64,000 nt of DNA, taken from Cyanobacterium sp. HL-69 (GTDB lineage Bacteria; Cyanobacteriota; Cyanobacteriia; Cyanobacteriales; Cyanobacteriaceae). The position numbers were made by a program, and so were the translations under genes. Location: assembly GCA_002813895.1 (NCBI GenBank), contig CP024912.1:558001-622000 (forward strand). The letters run 5' to 3'. Of the stretch, positions 58,025 through 64,000 are shown one piece after another. Position 1 is the stretch's first letter. Every line of letters starts with the position of its first letter. Below the pieces are notes generated by a model. That model was not told the origin of the DNA and did no database searches. It saw only the letters and a list, made by a program, of their open reading frames with translations.

Positions 58025-58795
58025 ATGAGAACAATTGTAATATTTGATATTGATGGCGTACTTCGTGATGTAACTAATTCCTATCGTCGGGCTTTGGGGG
58101 ATACGGTAGAGCATTTTACCCCAGGAAATTATCGCCCTACCATGGCGGACATTGATAGTTTGAAGGGTGAAGGGTTATGGAATAATGATTGGGAAGGCTC
58201 TCAGGAGTTGATTTACCGTTACTATGAAGGGGTGGGTAAATCTCGCTCTGATGTGAGTTATTCTTATGAGGAAATTGTACACTTTTTTCAGTGTCGTTAC
58301 CGTGGACAAGATCCTGAAAATGCCGATACTTGGGATGGTTATATTACCCAAGAGCCTTTATTGGTGGATACAGATTTTTTTGAGAGTTTAACGAATAGGG
58401 GCTATCACTGGGGTTTTTTTAGTGGGGCAACAAAAGGTTCGGCTGAATATATCTTAACCCGCCGTTTAGGTTTAAAAGATCCTGTTTTGGTTGCCATGGA
58501 AGATGCCCCCGGAAAGCCTGATCCCACAGGTTTATTTTTGGCGGTAAACTCTATTAGGGAGAGGGATAATATTCAGGAGTCTTTGCCGATTATTTATTTG
58601 GGGGATACTGTCGCAGATATGATGACTATTTCTCGGGCTAAATCTATTAAACCAGATCATGATTTAAGGGCGATCGCCATTTTACCTCCTCACATCCATG
58701 GGCAAGACAATTTAATCAGCGATTATAGTCAAAAAATGCTTGATGCAGGGGCGCAAGAGGTTTTAACCAGAGTCACAGACTTTCTCAAAGGTTAA
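58025..58795 (+). CDS. HAD-type hydrolase of the TIGR01548 group
   Basis: 256 residues. FDIDGVLRDVTNSYRRAL (motif I), FFSGATKGSA (motif II), APGKPDPTGLFLA (motif III) and IYLGDTVADMMTI (motif IV). This HAD subgroup is found mainly in cyanobacteria; its substrate is unknown. Confidence 0.85.
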   Translation: MRTIVIFDIDGVLRDVTNSYRRALGDTVEHFTPGNYRPTMADIDSLKGEGLWNNDWEGSQELIYRYYEGVGKSRSDVSYSYEEIVHFFQCRYRGQDPENADTWDGYITQEPLLVDTDFFESLTNRGYHWGFFSGATKGSAEYILTRRLGLKDPVLVAMEDAPGKPDPTGLFLAVNSIRERDNIQESLPIIYLGDTVADMMTISRAKSIKPDHDLRAIAILPPHIHGQDNLISDYSQKMLDAGAQEVLTRVTDFLKG

Positions 58796-59080
58796 AAATT
58801 TAAAATAGTGGGTAATAACTATCGAATTACCCATTATTAACAAGGAACATATCACAGATAGGTTATCGTAGCAATTCTGTAAATCATTTTTTGAGTGGCG
58901 TTAAATTCATTGTTTTTGACGGTGACAAAAAAAGTAATTTAATCAAAAGTCCTGTTCGTATCATTTGCTTATCTCCTTCTTATTCTATACTAAGGTAAAT
59001 GTTATACTGTTTAAGTAAAGTAAATTCTTCCTTACAAATTTCTAAATTTGATTTACTCATGGGAAGATGTCAATATTGTT

Positions 59081-60073
59081 ATGAGTTTTGACAAGGGAAA
59101 TTTGCGCACTACTGTGAATAATTATTATCAAATTTTAGGGGTTGAACCCTCAGCAACACTAACAGACATAAAAAAAGAATTTCGTACCCTTGCCAGGCGC
59201 TACCACCCAGACTTAAACCCGGGTGATAAAAGTGCCGAAGAAATGTTCAAGAAAATTAACGAAGCATATGACACCCTTTCCGATGATACTAAACGTTCTC
59301 AATACGATTTGTTAATTGGTAATTCCCGTCGTCGTGTTGTTCGCCCCAAAAGTAACAATAGCTCTGGTTTTCCTTTTTCCAATATCAATACGGTATGGGA
59401 TGACCTACGCAATAATACAAAAGCCAATAGCCCTCGGGGAAATGTTTCCGATAATTCTCCCTCCAACTATAATCGCACCCGCCCCACCCGTACAGAAGAC
59501 TATCAATCTAGCACGGCTAAACGCATTAAATCTGTACCTCCTCGCCCCAAATCAAAGGATATTGAGGCAAAGTTATCTCTACCCCTAGAAAAGGCATATT
59601 TAGGTGGTAGAGAGCGCATTCGTTTAGAAGATGGACGCTCTTTAGAGATTGATATGCCCCCAGCGATGTATCATGGACAAAAAATCAGACTCAAAGGGCA
59701 AGGTATTCGAGGAGGTGATTTATACCTCAAAATCCTAATTGAAGAGCATCCCTTTTTCAAGTTACAAAAAACAGACATTTCCTGTGAAATTCCCCTGACC
59801 CCTGCAGAAGCTATCGTGGGCGGTGCTATTGAAATTCCCACCATTGATGGCTTAGTCAAAATGAACGTCCCTTCAGGAGTTAAATCTGGACAGAGGTTGA
59901 AATTAGCCGACAAAGGTTATCCCAACATCCGAGGAGAAAGGGGTGACCAAATGGTTATTTTACGCATTGTACCCCCTAATCAGGTTTCCGACAAAGAAAA
60001 AGAACTATATAAACAAATTAGGGAAATAGAAACTTTTAATCCCCGTCAAGATTTATTAGATTATTATCAGTAA
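59081..60073 (+). CDS. DnaJ-like co-chaperone (CbpA type)
   Basis: About 330 residues from ATG 59081; a TTG at 59048 would add 11. The J-domain (NNYYQILGVEPSATLTDIKKEFRTLARRYHPDLNPG) contains HPD. A Ser/Pro-rich linker (about 85-150) and a C-terminal DnaJ_C beta-sandwich pair (EKAYLGGRERIRLEDGR, GGDLYLKILIEEHPFFKL) follow. There is no cysteine-rich zinc domain, so it is a CbpA-like type. It stimulates DnaK. Confidence 0.9.
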   Translation: MSFDKGNLRTTVNNYYQILGVEPSATLTDIKKEFRTLARRYHPDLNPGDKSAEEMFKKINEAYDTLSDDTKRSQYDLLIGNSRRRVVRPKSNNSSGFPFSNINTVWDDLRNNTKANSPRGNVSDNSPSNYNRTRPTRTEDYQSSTAKRIKSVPPRPKSKDIEAKLSLPLEKAYLGGRERIRLEDGRSLEIDMPPAMYHGQKIRLKGQGIRGGDLYLKILIEEHPFFKLQKTDISCEIPLTPAEAIVGGAIEIPTIDGLVKMNVPSGVKSGQRLKLADKGYPNIRGERGDQMVILRIVPPNQVSDKEKELYKQIREIETFNPRQDLLDYYQ

Positions 60074-60103
60074 TAATTTCTCCCAAGTATCTTGTCAAAA
60101 CTT

Positions 60104-60418
60104 TTAAACTGCTTCTGCTGCTTTTTTGCTTTGAAATTTAGCCCTAGCCTTTGATTTCTTTTCTTCTTCCTCTTGGTCAAATGGTACAAACTCGATATGA
60201 TTAAATAAAGTAGTTACGAAGGCAAATAGTAGGAAAGGTAAAGATAAAACCAAAACAATACCCACTGTAGCAAAAGCATAAATTTGTCTTGTACTACTCC
60301 AAAGGGCAAGGGTACTTGCCAGACTAATAAAAATTACAATCAACCAAATAATAATTTGGGCATAAATATCCCCAAAGGATAAAGTACAAATCATGCGATA
60401 TTTATTTTCGTTATTCAT
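60104..60418 (-). CDS. Small conserved membrane protein
   Basis: 104 residues with two membrane segments (about 21-38 and 48-70) and a charged C-terminus (DQEEEEKKSKARAKFQSKK). Function unknown. It converges with the DnaJ-like gene. Confidence 0.6.
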   Translation of the reverse strand: MNNENKYRMICTLSFGDIYAQIIIWLIVIFISLASTLALWSSTRQIYAFATVGIVLVLSLPFLLFAFVTTLFNHIEFVPFDQEEEEKKSKARAKFQSKKAAEAV

Positions 60419-60648
60419 AGTGCTAATAAAAAATTACTATAGTTAAACTAAACCTGTAAGTCCGTTTTAGCTCAAATTTTAAGATTTTTACCAGATTTGC
60501 AATAACAATTTACATTGTTTTTTTCTTTAGAAAAAATTAAGATTTCCTGAAAAAATGAGTAACTATCAATATTAGGATATTTTTTTCATAATTCAGTTAA
60601 AAATTTTAGCTATGATTCCTTATAGAAGAGATTTTAAGGAATTATATT

Positions 60649-61266
60649 ATGGATATAAATGAATTGGTTGATAATAGGGACTACACCTTAATTATTGATA
60701 AAAGTAGTAGCTTAAACACTGATGACGGCATGGGCAAAACTCGCTGGCAAATTGCCCAAGAATCAACTTTTGCCCTCGCCCAAAAATGTGATGAGTTAGA
60801 CTATGATGGCATCACTATTTATCTTTATTCAGGGCGCTTCCGCCGTTATGATAACGTTACTGCTGACAAAATAAAGGAAATCTATGCGGTAAATGAGCCT
60901 ATGGGAAAATCTGACTTGAAGAGTGTACTTCAAGACGCGCTTGATAATTACTTTCAGAGAAAAGCAGAAGGTAAAGCAAAAACTAATGGAGAAACCATGT
61001 TGATTATGACTGATGGTATTCCTGATGAGCCAAAAGAAATTATAAAATTGATCATTGATGCTACCCACAAAATAGATAAAGATGAAGAATTAGGAATTTC
61101 TTTTATTCAAATCGGCAAAGATAAAAAAGCAACGGAATACTTTAAGGCATTGGATGATTTGTTAGAAGAAGCTGGGGCAAAATTTGACATTGTAGATACT
61201 ATCACCCTAGAAGATATGCAACAAATGCCTCTTTCTCAGGTACTTCTAAACGCTTTGATTGATTAA
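60649..61266 (+). CDS. VWA-domain protein
   Basis: 205 residues. The MIDAS motif D-x-S-x-S is seen in IDKSSSLN (about 18-25), with T/D elements in MLIMTDGIPDEP. Bacterial von Willebrand A proteins bind metal and act as adaptors, often with MoxR ATPases or TerD; none is next to it. It is probably cytosolic, since there is no signal peptide. Confidence 0.85.
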   Translation: MDINELVDNRDYTLIIDKSSSLNTDDGMGKTRWQIAQESTFALAQKCDELDYDGITIYLYSGRFRRYDNVTADKIKEIYAVNEPMGKSDLKSVLQDALDNYFQRKAEGKAKTNGETMLIMTDGIPDEPKEIIKLIIDATHKIDKDEELGISFIQIGKDKKATEYFKALDDLLEEAGAKFDIVDTITLEDMQQMPLSQVLLNALID

Positions 61267-61276
61267 ATCGGTTTAA

Positions 61277-61293
61277 GGTGGGCATTGCCCACC
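61277..61293. terminator. Bidirectional hairpin between convergent genes
   Basis: GGTGGGCATTGCCCACC follows the VWA gene stop by 10 bp, with AGTGTTTTTAG after it. It separates the VWA gene from the convergent methyltransferase gene. Confidence 0.65.
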
Positions 61294-61300
61294 AGTGTTT

Positions 61301-62722
61301 TTAGTGTAAAAAGCCCATGACGGCATAATCTTGACAACCATAAAAGTATTCACTAAACCTCAACGCTAATTCATCCCCTGTTAGACTATGATTAGGGATG
61401 GGATGTAGGTTTAACACTTCAACCTTCGGAAAACCTGCACATTCCAACATAAATGCTAAAGTTGAACTAGGAATAGGATTACGGTGAGTAGGATCATTAT
61501 AAAAGTTGCGACTACCTACTAAAACATTATCAGGGTTTGGTGTCTCAAATATAACCATACCTTGGGTTTTCAAGACTCGTAAACACTGACGGAATAGATT
61601 GAGAATAATTTCAAGAGGTAAATGTTCGACTATATGAAATCCCGTAACTACATCTACGGAGTTATCTTCGAGAGATTGTAAATATTCGACACAGTCACTG
61701 ATAATTACGTTTAAGCCATGATCATTACAATCTTGACTCATTACTTGATTTAGATCAACTCCTATTCCTTGATAACCCAATTCTTGAACTATTTCTAACC
61801 ATTCTCCTCTACCACAACCAACATCGATAAAAAGAGAGTCTGCTTTGTTAATATTTAAATTTTCAATTAAATAACTATAGTCTTTTTTCAATACCGTTTT
61901 AATATCTTCTCTATCTCCTCTGAATTTATTTTCAAAGGCTAAATAAAAACTATCTAAGCTGTGATTATTTATTTTTTTATTAATATTTTCAATTCTAGAT
62001 AATTTTTTATCTGTATCTTCATTATTTATTATTTTTACTAAATATTTAATTATTTCTTCTTGCTGATTTAATGTTTTGTTTAAATAAACATTTTTTTGTA
62101 TTAAGTCATCATTTTCTCTTTTTAGTTGTCCAATAGATAACTTAACTTGTTCTATTTCCCATTGATTTTTAGTAAAATTTTCATTGATTTGTTTTTGTAA
62201 AATACGATTATTACTCTCAATATTTGCTGTGTTTTTATCTTTTAATTGATTAAAACTATGTTTGATTTCATTAGTAAAATGTATATTGTTATAAAAAATA
62301 GATTCTATTTTTGTATAGTTATTTTTGATAGACGTTAATAAATTTTTGTCTTGTTTTGTGAGAGTATCTAATGTATGAAATAAGTTTTTATTGACTTCTC
62401 TTTGATCCTTAAAAATATATGATAAACACTTTAATAATAAGCTAGCAAAAGGTTTAAATATTAAACGAGGAAACTTATTAAATGAATTAGGTAAACGGTT
62501 TCTTACTTTACTTCTTTCTAGGGCAAGTTTAGTAAAATGTTCAAATTCGTTGACTTGATGTTGAAATTCTTGTTCATTAATAGGTTCGATTTGAATTTGA
62601 TTTAATTCAGTGCTTTTTATCTCTATATTATTAAATGTTGATGAAGTTACTTTTTGAGCATTGAGTTTAATTTTCTGGCTAATTTCATTAATGGTAATCT
62701 TAGGGGTATGGGTTTCTAACAT
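61301..62722 (-). CDS. Coiled-coil protein with class I SAM methyltransferase domain
   Basis: 473 residues. The N-terminal 240 residues are Lys/Asn/Gln-rich with long helices (coiled coil likely, around 140-250). The C-terminal part has the methyltransferase motif I FIDVGCGRGEWLEIVQELG, then VDVVTGFHIVEHLPLE and MVIFETPNPDN. Similar architecture is known in enzymes that cap or modify surface polysaccharide chains, but no sugar gene is adjacent. Substrate unknown. Confidence 0.82.
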   Translation of the reverse strand: MLETHTPKITINEISQKIKLNAQKVTSSTFNNIEIKSTELNQIQIEPINEQEFQHQVNEFEHFTKLALERSKVRNRLPNSFNKFPRLIFKPFASLLLKCLSYIFKDQREVNKNLFHTLDTLTKQDKNLLTSIKNNYTKIESIFYNNIHFTNEIKHSFNQLKDKNTANIESNNRILQKQINENFTKNQWEIEQVKLSIGQLKRENDDLIQKNVYLNKTLNQQEEIIKYLVKIINNEDTDKKLSRIENINKKINNHSLDSFYLAFENKFRGDREDIKTVLKKDYSYLIENLNINKADSLFIDVGCGRGEWLEIVQELGYQGIGVDLNQVMSQDCNDHGLNVIISDCVEYLQSLEDNSVDVVTGFHIVEHLPLEIILNLFRQCLRVLKTQGMVIFETPNPDNVLVGSRNFYNDPTHRNPIPSSTLAFMLECAGFPKVEVLNLHPIPNHSLTGDELALRFSEYFYGCQDYAVMGFLH

Positions 62723-62972
62723 AAAATACTAAATAAAAATGAATAAGACAAATTAATTATACAAAAACTGTAGGATTACGAATAACAGGAAAAAATTAAT
62801 CTATTATTTTTCCATCATGAGAATAAAGAAAGTGTGGGGTTAGATAAGCAAGAAAAGGCGAAGTTTTAAAAAATAACCATTATCAAGGAAAGAGAAAGTA
62901 TGAAGAAAGATGAAAAAAATCGGAAGTTAAGGTAACTTATGATTAGCAACCCTAACGGTGTGAGTGAGGCAA

Positions 62973-64000
62973 ATGACAAATCCACAATCCCCCCAACCCG
63001 AAGACAATTCTAATACTTTTTTCCATAAAGTCAAACGAGTAGTCACTTCCCCACGAACTATTATTATTGTAGTAGTAGGTGGAGGTGCGATCGCCTCGGG
63101 AGCCTATTTAGGTGCAAAATATATTATTACCGAAGTCATACCCACCACCATCGAAGAAGAATTAGAAAAAGCCCTTGAAAGAGAAGTAAATATCGGCGAA
63201 ATAAGCAGTTTTGGCTTCTCTCACCTCACCATCGATGATGTAACTCTTCCCCCCACCAGCGAAGATAACAGCTTTGTAGAAATCAAAAATATTAACGCCC
63301 GATTCAACCCCCTCCATATCCTTTTCCAAAGCCATCTCCCCCTCGATATTACCATCGAAGAAATTACCGCCCTTGGGCAACTAGACACCCTCATAACCGT
63401 TGATGAAGAAGAAGAAACCGAAATCCCCGAGAGTATCGACTTACCAGAATTACCCATCACTGCCGACATCAATCTCACCATCCAACAAGCCACCCTTGCC
63501 ATTACCCCAAACCAATTAACCCAAGCCGTTGACATAGAAAACAAAATCAACCTTAACCTTCTCTATGACAACGACACCAACCCCCTCAGTTACAACATCC
63601 AATCCCAAATCGATGATAGTAATATCAACATTACAGGGAAAACTATCCTCACCACCACCCAAAGCGATAATAGAATCGAGATAGATAACTTTGACTTAAC
63701 CCAAATTAATCCCATTCTCTCCACCCTTCCCCTCAACCTCACCCAAGGATTAGTAAATACCAACCTTGAAATTAATATCCCCTCCTTTGATAATTATCGT
63801 CAAACTCAAAGCAGGGGAAGTATAGCCATTACCGAGGTAGAAGGAGATTATATTTTCATAGGTGAAGATGAAAGTCAAATCATTATCCAACCCCTTCGTA
63901 GTGAAGCCTACATCACCGTTAACGGACAAATTATTAACCTTCAAGAAATTAACGCCAGTCTTGGCAACCTAGCAGGAAACCTCACGGGAAACATAGACTT
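62973..64000 (+). CDS. TamB-like (DUF490 family) envelope protein, 5' part (runs off window end)
   Basis: Open frame from ATG 62973 to the window end, at least 342 residues. A short cytoplasmic tail, one membrane segment (TIIIVVVGGGAIASGAYLGAKYII, about 30-53), and AsmA/TamB-type beta repeats (GEISSFGFSHLTIDDVTLPPT, ITADINLTIQQATLAI). TamB-like proteins in cyanobacteria (related to plastid Tic236) span the periplasm and help lipids or outer-membrane proteins reach the outer membrane. The DUF490 end is outside. Confidence 0.82.
   Translation, partial: MTNPQSPQPEDNSNTFFHKVKRVVTSPRTIIIVVVGGGAIASGAYLGAKYIITEVIPTTIEEELEKALEREVNIGEISSFGFSHLTIDDVTLPPTSEDNSFVEIKNINARFNPLHILFQSHLPLDITIEEITALGQLDTLITVDEEEETEIPESIDLPELPITADINLTIQQATLAITPNQLTQAVDIENKINLNLLYDNDTNPLSYNIQSQIDDSNINITGKTILTTTQSDNRIEIDNFDLTQINPILSTLPLNLTQGLVNTNLEINIPSFDNYRQTQSRGSIAITEVEGDYIFIGEDESQIIIQPLRSEAYITVNGQIINLQEINASLGNLAGNLTGNID

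Overview
The window is chromosomal DNA of a low-GC unicellular cyanobacterium. The evidence is frequent GCGATCGC (HIP1) octamers, cyanobacteria-specific proteins (PSRP-3/Ycf65, DUF3172, long ThiE, DUF3536 GH57-like protein, TIGR01548-type HAD protein, probable CruG) and an XFP phosphoketolase. A Cyanobacterium/Geminocystis-like genus would fit, but the sequence alone does not settle it.

Layout. 1-4161 is core: 5' end of glyA (minus), a Uma2-type nuclease, a solitary dndE, a DUF3172 protein and glmS. 4187-23453 is a 19.3 kb Tn7-like element sitting exactly 25 bp after the glmS stop codon, the classical attTn7 position. It has TGTAGC...GCTACA ends, four TnsB-type sites spaced 20 bp apart at the glmS end and three spaced about 65 bp apart at the far end. 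Inside, in order, are tnsA, tnsB, tnsC, tniQ and a lone cas6 of the Cmx6 (I-MYXAN) type. The cargo is a 3' remnant of an SNF2-like helicase, a large N6-adenine methyltransferase of DrmMI type, an IS5-family element, a REP/RAYT cluster, a RelE-like toxin-antitoxin pair, and a long DEAD/DEAH-DUF1998 helicase broken by one TGA in motif VI. No Cascade genes and no CRISPR array are present, so the element looks like a decayed type I CRISPR-associated transposon, or an unusual Tn7-like relative, now carrying a DISARM/Druantia-like defence island. TnsA keeps two of its catalytic acids but appears to have lost the Q-x-K motif.

23454-26200 is a junkyard: an unknown ORF whose first codons lie in the transposon end, an IS630-family element with a frameshift slip site, a truncated IS5 copy and a transposase tail. 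26501-64000 returns to ordinary chromosome: rplI, guaA, tRNA-Ser, an aminotransferase, a PP2C phosphatase, cimA, purL, a pentapeptide-repeat protein, a cysteine desulfurase, lipB, phosphoketolase, a GH57-like protein, a glycosyltransferase, tRNA-Gly, a HEPN/MNT pair, efp-accB, a PBP4-type peptidase, thiE, a dCMP deaminase, PSRP-3, a DnaJ-like protein, a VWA protein, a methyltransferase and the 5' part of a TamB-like gene that runs off the end. This part carries small palindromic and MITE-like repeats in the spacers.

All family assignments are by eye from motifs; no database search was possible.
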